NCBI GenBank assembly: GCA_017624735.1
Contig: JAGAMK010000059.1
Location: 1-64,000 of the forward strand
Length of the DNA stretch: 64,000 bases
Direction of reading: 5' to 3'
Source: Clostridia bacterium
GTDB lineage: Bacteria > Bacillota > Clostridia > Oscillospirales > Acutalibacteraceae
A program made the translations under genes and the position numbers. Each line of letters begins with the position of its first letter. Position 1 is the stretch's first letter. This document shows positions 8,944 through 17,486 of the stretch, piece after piece. Below the pieces are notes generated by a model. The model made no database searches, had not been told where the DNA came from, and saw only the letters and a program-made list of their open reading frames with translations.

Positions 8944-9212
8944 AAAAAGAGTATGTACCACCAAAATCATATTTATACTCTATCAAATTTGATGAAAACA
9001 TTGCCTCTTCCTTGCCAGGTGACTTTGGCGGTGACCAGATTTCCGGTGCCATGACCATTCTTTTCTCCCACTCTAAATCCCCTTGCCGTGATTGGTATAC
9101 AGGTGGTGTGGATACCGCACCAAACTCAGTTGGTAATACCGGTTCCTTCGTTGAATATTTTATGGATATGCAAAAGGTTAGTGCCCCGATTGGCTGCCTA
9201 CAACTTGCTTAA
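8940..9212 (+). CDS. Candidate RiPP precursor peptide
   Basis: A 90-residue peptide resembling no enzyme family I know. The start overlaps the radical SAM stop and follows AAAGGAGGAG. The first 24 residues are charged and leader-like (MKKEYVPPKSYLYSIKFDEN), including a Y-x-x-P motif like that which RRE proteins read in lasso leaders. The remainder is rich in Gly, Ser, Thr and Pro with only two cysteines (SPCRDWYTGG and APIGCLQLA). Position between a radical SAM/RRE pair and an HprK-like kinase gene argues for a substrate. The codon frame is intact and the next gene starts directly after its stop. I rate the precursor idea likely but unproven; a small accessory protein is the alternative. Confidence 0.6.
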   Translation: MKKEYVPPKSYLYSIKFDENIASSLPGDFGGDQISGAMTILFSHSKSPCRDWYTGGVDTAPNSVGNTGSFVEYFMDMQKVSAPIGCLQLA

Positions 9213-10004
9213 ATGAAAAACTATATTTTTGTTGACTCACCCTTTGAGATAGTATCAAAAAAAGAAGAATTTTATAAAGACTTTTATACGGCAGAAAGTC
9301 TTGCCCCAATACAAAGAATCAATATATGTGACTTTGAAGATATGTCCGGATTTTCCTATGGCGTAGAGTATGTCGCTCATAATTCAGGTCACTTTTTCCG
9401 TAACCGAGAAAACCCCACATCCATGATGTTCGCAAACGAAGATTGGACAGAGGTAAGTGTTTGCAGAGGTGTTAATGGAGAATATAGCAACGAGTTGGTT
9501 GTTACTGCTGTTTATTCCCGACTTTGTTCTTTGAATACAGCACTTATTCATGCTTCATACGTTGACTATAATGGTAATGGAATTGTTTTCACAGGTCCAT
9601 CAGGTATTGGAAAAACTACTCAGGCAGAGCTTTGGAGCAAATACCGTAACGCAACCATTGTTAACGGTGACAAAGTTTTTGTTCGCCTTGTTGGTGACAA
9701 GTTTTATGCTTATGGTTCTCCATGGAAAGGTTCATCGTCATACAGTGTCAATCATAAGTCAGAGTTAAAGGGGATTGTTGTTCTTTTACAAAGTGAAAAC
9801 AACAGAATCCGAAAATTAAATGATATTGAAGCAACTCAGTTTTTCTTGCCTCACGTGTTTATGCCACGCTGGAGTGAAAAGTGTATGCACGAGTTGTTTT
9901 TAACTCTAAATATATTGCTTGAAAAAATTCCAGTTTGGTTATTGGAATGTAATCTTGAAGAAGAAGCAATAAATATTACCGAAAAAGCTATTTTTAATAA
10001 ATAA
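9213..10004 (+). CDS. HPr kinase-like (HprK-related) ATPase/kinase
   Basis: A 263-residue protein with a P-loop typical of the HprK/P C-terminal domain (HASYVDYNGNGIVFTGPSG, then IGKTT), a following VNGDKVFVR with an acidic residue, and YGSPWKGSSSYSVN, patterns shared by HprK-like proteins that accompany PqqD genes. In lasso pathways such kinases phosphorylate the precursor; here the substrate is unknown. It lacks the N-terminal domain of true HprK and no HPr gene is nearby, so a role in carbon regulation is unlikely. It begins at the base after the candidate precursor stop. Its last codons (IFNK and stop) lie inside the right 57-bp repeat, which helps define the edge of the block. Confidence 0.8.
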   Translation: MKNYIFVDSPFEIVSKKEEFYKDFYTAESLAPIQRINICDFEDMSGFSYGVEYVAHNSGHFFRNRENPTSMMFANEDWTEVSVCRGVNGEYSNELVVTAVYSRLCSLNTALIHASYVDYNGNGIVFTGPSGIGKTTQAELWSKYRNATIVNGDKVFVRLVGDKFYAYGSPWKGSSSYSVNHKSELKGIVVLLQSENNRIRKLNDIEATQFFLPHVFMPRWSEKCMHELFLTLNILLEKIPVWLLECNLEEEAINITEKAIFNK

Positions 10005-10048
10005 AAAGTTAGACACATCATTTTGGAGTTTTCCACTATGATGTGTCT
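9992..10048 (+). repeat. 57-bp direct repeat, right copy
   Basis: The same sequence and orientation as 1492-1548, exactly 8500 bases apart, with perfect arms AGACACATCAT (10011-10021) and ATGATGTGTCT (10038-10048). The start of the repeat encodes the end of the HprK-like gene. T-rich DNA follows, so the hairpin could also act as the terminator of the operon. Confidence 0.85.
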
Positions 10049-10439
10049 TATTTTGTTTTAACATTACCGAAACAGCAAAGTTGTAAATTTTAACAAAATT
10101 TATATGAAAAAAGTTTGACAAACTATAAAAGTGTGTCATTGTTTTGTGATAATACATTAAAGATTTTTGTTTGATAGAGAAGAATTCTACAAAATTTTCC
10201 TATTTTTTATTTAAAAAAATCAACAGAATATTCAAATGTGTCTATTAAAAAACGAATAGGCTTTTGTGCATATTGCACATATAATTTTTAAAAATATATA
10301 AATTTAAATTAAAAATATATAAAAAATAATTGACATATAGACTGTAAGAAGGTATAATTTATTAATAAAATAGTATAATTATCAGTTAGTATGTGTATTT
10401 GTCACTATTTTTAAAAATAATTATCGGGAGGCTATTAAA
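10049..10439. other. AT-rich intergenic region between the two operons
   Basis: About 390 bases with no credible gene. It carries the strong promoter at 10330-10358 and a GGGAGG ribosome site before the next gene. The first 280 bases are AT-rich and contain nothing I recognise. Confidence 0.7.
10330..10358 (+). promoter_or_regulatory. Perfect consensus sigma-A promoter
   Basis: TTGACA (10330-10335), a 17-base spacer and TATAAT (10353-10358) match the housekeeping consensus at all twelve positions. It probably drives the surface-protein operon from 10440 to 21557, since no comparable promoter lies in the short gaps downstream. Confidence 0.85.
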
Positions 10440-11279
10440 ATGGCAGTATTTAACATAAAGTTAGGAAATGACTACGTAAAATCTTATCGCAACAAAGATA
10501 CAGGCTTTGAGGTCGGCTATTATACGGCAAAAGAAATCAAAGCAGCATATCCTGACGGCGGTATCCGTGTTGTAGGTCAGTTAGAATACGGCAAGCACGA
10601 AGCAGGTACACTTATCGTTGGCGGAATAGAGGAAACTGTTTACAGAGCAGAAAGTTCAATTCGCTATAAAGCAATCGGTTATATTGAACTTATCGATGGT
10701 ACTTTTATTGCAGTTAAGAAAGACAGAATTGCTGCTCTCATTCTTCTTTTCCTTTTAGGACTCCTTGCTTTGGCGGGATTAATTTTCGGTGTGTACTATG
10801 CTGTGCAGAACGGTATTTTTGACACTCCTGACGAGCCTGTGACAACACCCGGCGGAATGATTCTTGAAGGTGTTGAGGGCGAAGGTGTATGGGATAAACT
10901 TGAAGATGAGATTGATGTTTCTGTAAAGAATATCACAATGAGAGGTATTACTCAGATTAACTTCATCGCAGGACAAAAGGAACAGAACTTTGTTCTTGCA
11001 AATGACAAAAAGAACGCAGATATCTGCTTCATGCAATACTCAATCTATCTTGATAAAAACGGCAACAAGAAAGCTGATGACGGCGATGAACTTCTTTATG
11101 AATCAGGACTTGTTCAACCGGGATATGCAATTTCAAGATTCTCAATCAGCAGACCTCTTTCAGAGGGCACATACAGTGCAGTTGTTGTTGCACAGCCATA
11201 TTCACTTGATAAGCAATTGTCAAAACTCAATAACATGGTATTTGCAACAGAAATTATCGTAAAAGCTCCTGCAAAGTAA
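10440..11279 (+). CDS. Single-pass membrane protein with extracellular beta domain
   Basis: A 279-residue protein. Residues 1-97 are soluble and probably cytoplasmic; one hydrophobic segment follows (about 98-122, ALILLFLLGLLALAGLIFGV), then a Pro/Thr linker and an outside domain with ITMRGITQINFIAGQ, DGDELLYESGLVQPGYAISR and LSEGTYSAVVVAQPY. The last pattern, an Rxx-type strand ending in GTY, is common in Gram-positive surface beta-sandwiches. Ribosome site CGGGAGG. It is the first gene after the perfect promoter, 44 bases before the giant secreted protein. I infer it anchors or organises the secreted proteins, because none of them has its own anchor. No named family was recognised. Confidence 0.7.
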   Translation: MAVFNIKLGNDYVKSYRNKDTGFEVGYYTAKEIKAAYPDGGIRVVGQLEYGKHEAGTLIVGGIEETVYRAESSIRYKAIGYIELIDGTFIAVKKDRIAALILLFLLGLLALAGLIFGVYYAVQNGIFDTPDEPVTTPGGMILEGVEGEGVWDKLEDEIDVSVKNITMRGITQINFIAGQKEQNFVLANDKKNADICFMQYSIYLDKNGNKKADDGDELLYESGLVQPGYAISRFSISRPLSEGTYSAVVVAQPYSLDKQLSKLNNMVFATEIIVKAPAK

Positions 11280-11323
11280 TACCTATTATATATACAGTAC
11301 TTTCAAAGAAAGGAAGACTGAAG

Positions 11324-14300
11324 ATGAAAGTGAAAAAATCATCTAAAAAAATAGTGTCAATTATATTGTCTTTGGCATTAATCATAACGTCGCTTCCGTT
11401 GATGTTGTTCAACGCCGCAACATTGCCTTATGACCCTGCGCCTTATTTTGACGATGCAGCACAGGAAAAGGGTGCAAGTGCATGGCTTGATGACGATGGC
11501 AATGTTCAGGTTGTTTATCCTGCTGCAACAGCACAGCCTACATTCAAAGATGAGCCATTATCAATAGCGTTCTATATTCTTGAACTTGTTGATACAGGTG
11601 CAAAGGATAAGGCTCATACAAATAACGTTATTAAAACAATCAAGTCAACAGGTACTTCTGCAACATTCAATGCGGCTGATATTGGTGAAATTGACCTTGA
11701 AAATAACCGTTACAGCGTTACTGTTACTGCGGTAGATACAGAAAACTGGTTCTCACTACCAATTCATGCAACTGTTGTTAAAGTTCCTGCAGTTACAATC
11801 GATTCTGACCGTTTTGCAAACCTTTCATCAAGCCCTACAGCAGCTCGTGAGATTATGACATTCTCAAGCGGTAGTGATGATGGTAGAGTTACACAAGGTA
11901 GCCAGTTGCTCTATATGGGTGCAGCGGCAGAAGCGGGTACAGTTGACCTTACAGATTATGTAAGTGATACACCGGCACTTCGTTTCATAATGCATAATCA
12001 ACCAACGGGCACACAGGCTTTTGACACATCTTATTCCCGTCAAACTTGGGACTTTAAGGGTGCTGAGGAAATCTGGTATTGGTTAGATTTATCCGATGTT
12101 CAGCTTACAGGACTTGCTTTCCGACTTCGTACCAACGAAAAAATGTGGATGGAGTGGAACAATGACGACGAAACATTAGATACAGTTCAGCGTGCGGGTT
12201 CAATAGTTTATTCAACAAAAGGTACAGCAGCTTCTACATATACAGGCGAGGCACCTTATGTTTGGGTGCAACGTGAAGACGGTGGCTGGAATAAAGTAAT
12301 GCTTAAGAGCGATGGTACACTTGATATTGGAAACTTCAAAGGATATGTACGTGTTCCCCTTAAGTTTATGTGTTCCGAAACAGCTTCTTATGTTGATATC
12401 AGTAACCAAGAATTGGCAGTAGGTACAAAACGAATGAGTGGTAACTCGGTTAATGAATCATCTGTCAATTCATGGCTTCAATCTATGACATTCGGGAATA
12501 TTTTAGTTGACCCTGCGGGTACGAGTGTAACAAATGCTATGTTGATTCACAGAAGAGGTTATCTTTCAGCTTCTGGTTTCTTGAGCATGGGAACAAGACA
12601 CTTGTTCTTATATAATGCAAGTGGTATTACTCATTTGACAAAAGGTTATCCTAACAATCCGGACCCTGATTATTCAAAAACCGGTTATATGCTTGCTGTT
12701 CCGTTGGATGGGTCAAAAGCAAAAACTTCTGTTACAACCGGTAATTACTCATCAGACCGTGCTTATATTGCTAATGGTGCAGTTCAGAATAGAGAAGCAG
12801 GCTTAAAAGCCATTGAAGATATTTACAATGCAGGCTTCTCAATTGAAGGATGCTCATCAGATAGTTTAAGCCGTAGTTTTTATATTGATAATATTTTCTT
12901 CTACCGTACAGACGGTGGAAAATACACAGAAAATACACTTGACGGAAATGCCGCAAATACTGGTAACCCAATAAGTGATTACTATAATGAAGAATTAGCT
13001 ATTCAGACTCTTATTTTCGATGCCATTGACGAGTATCTTGTTACTCCTGGTTGGGAAGATTTCAGAGAAATTAACTATATTCTTGAATTGATTGATGCTT
13101 ATCGTCAAATTTTTGAAGCTAACGGAAAGAGCACAGCATTCCTTGACTTGTCAAAGACTGATGATGGTGATGGCGTAGGTCTTGCGGCAACTGCTGCAAA
13201 ACTTAACAGAGATTCTTGGGCAAATGCATGGAAAGCATACGAGGCTTGCGTGGCAGAGGGTACTTACGGACGAGCAAATGCAGGTAAATTTGACCTTATT
13301 CCTACAATGGTTCGTCTTATGGAAAAACTTCCGAACCCTGATAACATTACAACTGTTAGCGATGCACTTCGTGATGAAATAATCAAGTTGTGGAAGGGAT
13401 ATACACTTCTTAATTTAGGTCAGCTTGAAATGCTTGGTAAAGAGGAAGAAGAATTAATCCTTAAATACATTGCACTTCTTGAAGGTAATGTCAGTGAAGA
13501 TTTCGATGAGTTTGTTGTTGGTACCAGCCTTTCAAACAGACCGTTCATTCTCTTTGATGATTTTGAAAACTATAATTTAGGAACAAAATCCAATCAGCTT
13601 GAAGACGCTCCTGATATTTATTATGATGGTGAAACAGCTTACACTGACTACAGATACACAAAGAACTTTGTAACTTATGTTCCGGATACTTTTGAAGATT
13701 TTGGTGGTAAGAGCAAGGATACTGATAACAGTATCACGGCTTTCCTTTGGGGTAAACAGCCAACCAAAAATGGTTTTGCAGATAATCTGATGGCAAATGC
13801 TGCAAAGGGTGAAATCACAGACAGAGGTTTCCAAGGCTCAAAGGGTGCAACTGTTTTAGTTGACAGTAACTTCTATACAAGTGGTGAAGGTTATTATAAT
13901 GTTGTTTCAACAACTTATAAGGGTGCAGAGGCGGCAAATATCGATGCATTGAGAGCAACTGGTACAGGTAATTCTAATGTCTTACTTGGCAATATGGCAA
14001 AGTCATTCAGTAACGATAATATTGACCCATATCTTTCATTGGTATTCTATGCTGACTTTACTCAGATTACAGATTTCAATGTGTCAGTAACTATTCAGAC
14101 ATATTTTGATGATACTCTTAACGATTTCCAGATTGCGATGGGTACATCTGCAACTGACCAGAATTTCTTCATTCTGGATGCGGAAAGTGGTGAATGGGTA
14201 CAGGCTAACAACGCAGAAGATGCAGGTAGAATGTTTGCTTATACATCAAGGGCTGGTTCTGATACAAATGGCGATGGTGTATTTGATATTACACTTGCAG

Positions 14301-16477
14301 GATACAAAGGATACATCCGAATTCCTCTTTATCATTTCAAACCCGGTAATAACAGCCAGAAACTTGATGAATCTTCATTAGCACTTAACAATATTTATCG
14401 TATTTCAATTGGCGTTGCACCTGGCAGCCAAAGTGGTGCTGACCAGATGTACGGAAAGACCTTTACAATTGATAATATCGGTTTTTCCTATGACCCTGTT
14501 CAATACAGTGATGTGGCTGCAACTCGTACAGCAGCAGGGGTAACAGATTTGTATTTCGATGAATTCTTTGGAGCAAAGGGTCTTCCTGCAAAAGAATTCG
14601 AAGATTTTGTTGCTAACATTGACCTTTACTCAACAAAATTTGCGGGGGACGTAAGTGTTGCGAGAACAAGGTACAATGCACTTACAGATTATCAGAAAAC
14701 AGTAGTTGCAGATGCAGAAGCACTTCTTCAGGAATATGAGTTATATGCAAACGGAACAAAAGAGATTCCTAAAGCGACATATACTGTTTCCCAACTCACA
14801 GCACTTGTTAATTCTCTTCCTGATGCAATAAAAACTGCTACCACAACCGGAGAAAACGATATTCCATATCCAGGATTCAGCAATGGTGCAGTCAATTATG
14901 CGGCAATGGGAATTGACAGAGCAACGGCGGACCAGATTATTGAGTATTATAACAATGGTTACAGTCGATTCTCTAATGAGCAAAAGACTACAATTATGGA
15001 CCAAACAGTGAGAACGCAGTTCCTTAATGCTTATAATATGGCAATGCGTATGACAACAACACTTGAGAACATCAAGGTTAATGCTGTTGGTGAAGATGGT
15101 AGGTCGGGTTTCTTGGCAGACCTTACAGGACTTTATACAGTCAAATATGACTATAATGACGATGGTGTGCTTGACGATAAAGACGACAGTGTTGCCGATT
15201 CTGATTCATACAAGATTGGTAACTTTGTCAGCATCGAAGGAAAACAAGAAGTAGCTGATTTCAAGGCACAGAATTATGATGGATTACCATATTATTCAAA
15301 GACATCAATTGACGATGGTTCGATTTATGCAGGTCTTCAGAATACATCCCGTGGTTTTACATATTTCTTGAGTAATACCCGAAGTTTTACTATTGACGGA
15401 GAAGAAATAAATGGTGGTATTATTACTTTCCGTGATAAGCTGCAAGGAATCTATGACAACGCAAGCACCAAGATAACAAACAGAGAAAGATTTACTGAAG
15501 ATGAAATTCGAGAAATCAAGGATACTCTTGATGAGTATAATGCATTCCTTCCTGCATACTACAATGTTGAGGAGCTTTATGAACTTGAGCAGAAAATCCT
15601 TAGATTGTTCCCTGTAAGTGAAATTGCAGTTATGGATGCCGAAACTGATGGTGCAGAGGTAACAACAGTCGAACTCAATAATGATGACGAACAATCTATG
15701 AGTCAGATAGTTTATGTTGATATGTCATATATTGCGGCATTAATTGACCATAATGTAACACTTCAAGCGGTTTCAGACTTGAAGCTTACACAGACTACAG
15801 GAACAACTTATTCAGCACTTAATTCATTTACAGCAGGTTCGCTTGTTGCAGATACCGTGCTTGATTTAGGTGAATACGACAATCTTGAGCCAAACGAAGT
15901 GTTTGCAAGAATTCCGTTTGAGATTGCTGTTGACCCGTCAGTAGCATCAAAAGCACCTACCGGTTCTGTTTATGAAGGTTCAATTACCTTTAATGTATAT
16001 GAAACAGAAGACATTGAGGCAGGACTTACAGGTGAGGACCTTGTTCCAATAGCAACTCTTGAACTTCCGATTGTGTTCACTTCAACTAATGGTCAGAATC
16101 CAACTACATATAAGGTGGATATTCCGGCAGACCTTGAGATTGATTGGGATGACACAGCAACAAAGGATGTTTCATACGCGGTTGAGGCAAATCTTAATAC
16201 TGCAACACTCAATATTAAGGTTGAGGATGCAAATACGGACGGAAATAACATTAATGACCTGACATCAACGAATGTTGGTTCGGATGGAAATCCATTTAAA
16301 CTTAGTTATGATTCAGAAAACTTCATTGAAACTGAATTTACAGGTGAAGTTCCGGCTGGAACAAAACCAAACGATATTCCAAGCATAACAATCAAGCAGG
16401 AATATTGGGACGCAGTTCCGGTTGGTGAGTATAAGACACAATTAACATATACAGTCGCTTTTGCGGACGGCTCGTAA
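11324..16477 (+). CDS. Giant secreted surface protein with C-terminal array-type domain
   Basis: A 1717-residue protein with a signal peptide (VSIILSLALIITSLPLMLFN, cleavage near ATL) and no LPXTG or terminal membrane segment. Two jelly-roll-like units can be seen: one near residues 190-530 (FKGYVRVPL, then YIDNIFFY) and one near 740-1055 (opening FILFDDFENYNLG; YKGYIRIPL, then TIDNIGFSYD), suggesting carbohydrate-binding modules. Helical linkers lie between and after them. The last 125 residues (about 1593-1717, YKVDIPADLEIDWDD ... YWDAVPVGEYKTQLTYTV) match the single domain of the ten genes that follow. This suggests it is the tip or base of an assembly built with those proteins. It lies 21 bases before the first array gene. 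Confidence 0.8.
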   Translation: MKVKKSSKKIVSIILSLALIITSLPLMLFNAATLPYDPAPYFDDAAQEKGASAWLDDDGNVQVVYPAATAQPTFKDEPLSIAFYILELVDTGAKDKAHTNNVIKTIKSTGTSATFNAADIGEIDLENNRYSVTVTAVDTENWFSLPIHATVVKVPAVTIDSDRFANLSSSPTAAREIMTFSSGSDDGRVTQGSQLLYMGAAAEAGTVDLTDYVSDTPALRFIMHNQPTGTQAFDTSYSRQTWDFKGAEEIWYWLDLSDVQLTGLAFRLRTNEKMWMEWNNDDETLDTVQRAGSIVYSTKGTAASTYTGEAPYVWVQREDGGWNKVMLKSDGTLDIGNFKGYVRVPLKFMCSETASYVDISNQELAVGTKRMSGNSVNESSVNSWLQSMTFGNILVDPAGTSVTNAMLIHRRGYLSASGFLSMGTRHLFLYNASGITHLTKGYPNNPDPDYSKTGYMLAVPLDGSKAKTSVTTGNYSSDRAYIANGAVQNREAGLKAIEDIYNAGFSIEGCSSDSLSRSFYIDNIFFYRTDGGKYTENTLDGNAANTGNPISDYYNEELAIQTLIFDAIDEYLVTPGWEDFREINYILELIDAYRQIFEANGKSTAFLDLSKTDDGDGVGLAATAAKLNRDSWANAWKAYEACVAEGTYGRANAGKFDLIPTMVRLMEKLPNPDNITTVSDALRDEIIKLWKGYTLLNLGQLEMLGKEEEELILKYIALLEGNVSEDFDEFVVGTSLSNRPFILFDDFENYNLGTKSNQLEDAPDIYYDGETAYTDYRYTKNFVTYVPDTFEDFGGKSKDTDNSITAFLWGKQPTKNGFADNLMANAAKGEITDRGFQGSKGATVLVDSNFYTSGEGYYNVVSTTYKGAEAANIDALRATGTGNSNVLLGNMAKSFSNDNIDPYLSLVFYADFTQITDFNVSVTIQTYFDDTLNDFQIAMGTSATDQNFFILDAESGEWVQANNAEDAGRMFAYTSRAGSDTNGDGVFDITLAGYKGYIRIPLYHFKPGNNSQKLDESSLALNNIYRISIGVAPGSQSGADQMYGKTFTIDNIGFSYDPVQYSDVAATRTAAGVTDLYFDEFFGAKGLPAKEFEDFVANIDLYSTKFAGDVSVARTRYNALTDYQKTVVADAEALLQEYELYANGTKEIPKATYTVSQLTALVNSLPDAIKTATTTGENDIPYPGFSNGAVNYAAMGIDRATADQIIEYYNNGYSRFSNEQKTTIMDQTVRTQFLNAYNMAMRMTTTLENIKVNAVGEDGRSGFLADLTGLYTVKYDYNDDGVLDDKDDSVADSDSYKIGNFVSIEGKQEVADFKAQNYDGLPYYSKTSIDDGSIYAGLQNTSRGFTYFLSNTRSFTIDGEEINGGIITFRDKLQGIYDNASTKITNRERFTEDEIREIKDTLDEYNAFLPAYYNVEELYELEQKILRLFPVSEIAVMDAETDGAEVTTVELNNDDEQSMSQIVYVDMSYIAALIDHNVTLQAVSDLKLTQTTGTTYSALNSFTAGSLVADTVLDLGEYDNLEPNEVFARIPFEIAVDPSVASKAPTGSVYEGSITFNVYETEDIEAGLTGEDLVPIATLELPIVFTSTNGQNPTTYKVDIPADLEIDWDDTATKDVSYAVEANLNTATLNIKVEDANTDGNNINDLTSTNVGSDGNPFKLSYDSENFIETEFTGEVPAGTKPNDIPSITIKQEYWDAVPVGEYKTQLTYTVAFADGS

Positions 16478-16498
16478 TGAAAGGGAGGGGACGATTTA

Positions 16499-16945
16499 AT
16501 GAAAAAACTCTTGTCCGTAACATTAGCACTTGTGATGCTTGTATTTTGCGTTGTGCCTGCTTTTGCAGAAACACAGTCAATGGCAATCTCAACAGAAGGT
16601 GAGGCTGCTTATGAGTTAAGCTATCCTGCAGATGTTGAAATTCCGTGGTCAACGGAGTCCATGGGAATTGGTGAAATTCGAGCAGTTCTTTTGAACATTG
16701 AACCATCAAAAGCAGTTAAGGTTGGAGTTTCTTCAGCTAATGACTACAAGTTGGTTAATGAGCAAGCAACAAGCAAAACAATCGCTTACACATTATCCGG
16801 TGACGATAACATTGTTTTTCTCCCTGGGGATTACGGTAAAGCTTTTAGTCTTTCTGTGGAGATTGATGAAGAACAGTGGAATCGTGCAGCATCAGGTAAG
16901 CACAGCGATTTCCTTACATTTACTGCAGAATATGTAGATGCTTAA
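16499..16945 (+). CDS. Secreted array protein 1 (divergent signal peptide)
   Basis: A 148-residue secreted protein. The signal peptide (MKKLLSVTLALVML...VPAFA) differs clearly from those of most members. The mature part keeps the family pattern: YELSYPADVEIPW, then IAYTLSGDDN, then a Trp (EEQWNRAAS) and the terminal strand SDFLTFTAEYV. Ribosome site GGGAGGGG. As the first small gene after the giant protein and one of two outliers, it may have a special place in the assembly. Function is not known for the family. Confidence 0.75.
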   Translation: MKKLLSVTLALVMLVFCVVPAFAETQSMAISTEGEAAYELSYPADVEIPWSTESMGIGEIRAVLLNIEPSKAVKVGVSSANDYKLVNEQATSKTIAYTLSGDDNIVFLPGDYGKAFSLSVEIDEEQWNRAASGKHSDFLTFTAEYVDA

Positions 16946-16969
16946 ATCATATAAAGGAGAGAATAATTT

Positions 16970-17452
16970 ATGAAAAAGATTATTGCTATTGTAATGTCAC
17001 TCGTAATGATGATGGCTGTTACAGTTCCGGCTTTTGCGGCAGACCTTACACAGGGTCCAGCAAACAACGGTGATGTTACAATTACAACCGACACAAAAGA
17101 CGCTGACGGTAATGATGTTGAAAGATACACAGTTACAATTCCTGCCGACACAACAATCCCATGGGGTCAGGACAAAACAGCGGTCGACTATGCAATCACA
17201 TCACAGCTTAGAAGAAATCATCGTGTAGAAGTTTCCGTAGCAGGTAGTGGAGCAATGAAAACAACTGATGGTATTTACAAAATTGCTTATACACTTGTTG
17301 GTGCTACAAACTACACAACAACTCAGCCAACAATCGTTGTTCCTGATGTTCAGTCTCTTGACGTTGTAATTGCTGAAACTGTTTGGGCAGGTGCAGTTGT
17401 TGAAGAATATTCAGATATTCTTACATACACAGCTGAACTTGTTACAGTATAA
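16970..17452 (+). CDS. Secreted array protein 2
   Basis: 160 residues with the shared signal peptide (MKKIIAIVMSLVMM...VPAFA) and cleavage before ADL. Mature motifs: RYTVTIPADTTIPWG, ITSQLRRNHRVEVSV, IAYTLVGATN and the closing YSDILTYTAELV. Ribosome site AAGGAGAG. It is the first of the eight members whose signal-peptide DNA is almost identical; it carries the only Ser (tca) in place of Ala at codon 10. No cysteines, consistent with an extracellular beta-sandwich. Confidence 0.8.
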   Translation: MKKIIAIVMSLVMMMAVTVPAFAADLTQGPANNGDVTITTDTKDADGNDVERYTVTIPADTTIPWGQDKTAVDYAITSQLRRNHRVEVSVAGSGAMKTTDGIYKIAYTLVGATNYTTTQPTIVVPDVQSLDVVIAETVWAGAVVEEYSDILTYTAELVTV

Positions 17453-17486
17453 ATTCCACAAAATTATTTTAAGGAGAGAATAAATT

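Noticed and set aside
8940..9212. Frameshifted or degraded enzyme gene
   Set aside because: The frame is intact, has a strong ribosome site and overlaps both neighbours correctly.
7616..10004. Lasso peptide cluster
   Set aside because: The RRE, HprK-like kinase and YxxP leader fit, but there is no asparagine-synthetase-like cyclase and no transglutaminase-like protease.
2110..10004. Exopolysaccharide cluster
   Set aside because: Two Wzz/BY-kinases are present, but no glycosyltransferase, flippase or polymerase is in the operon.
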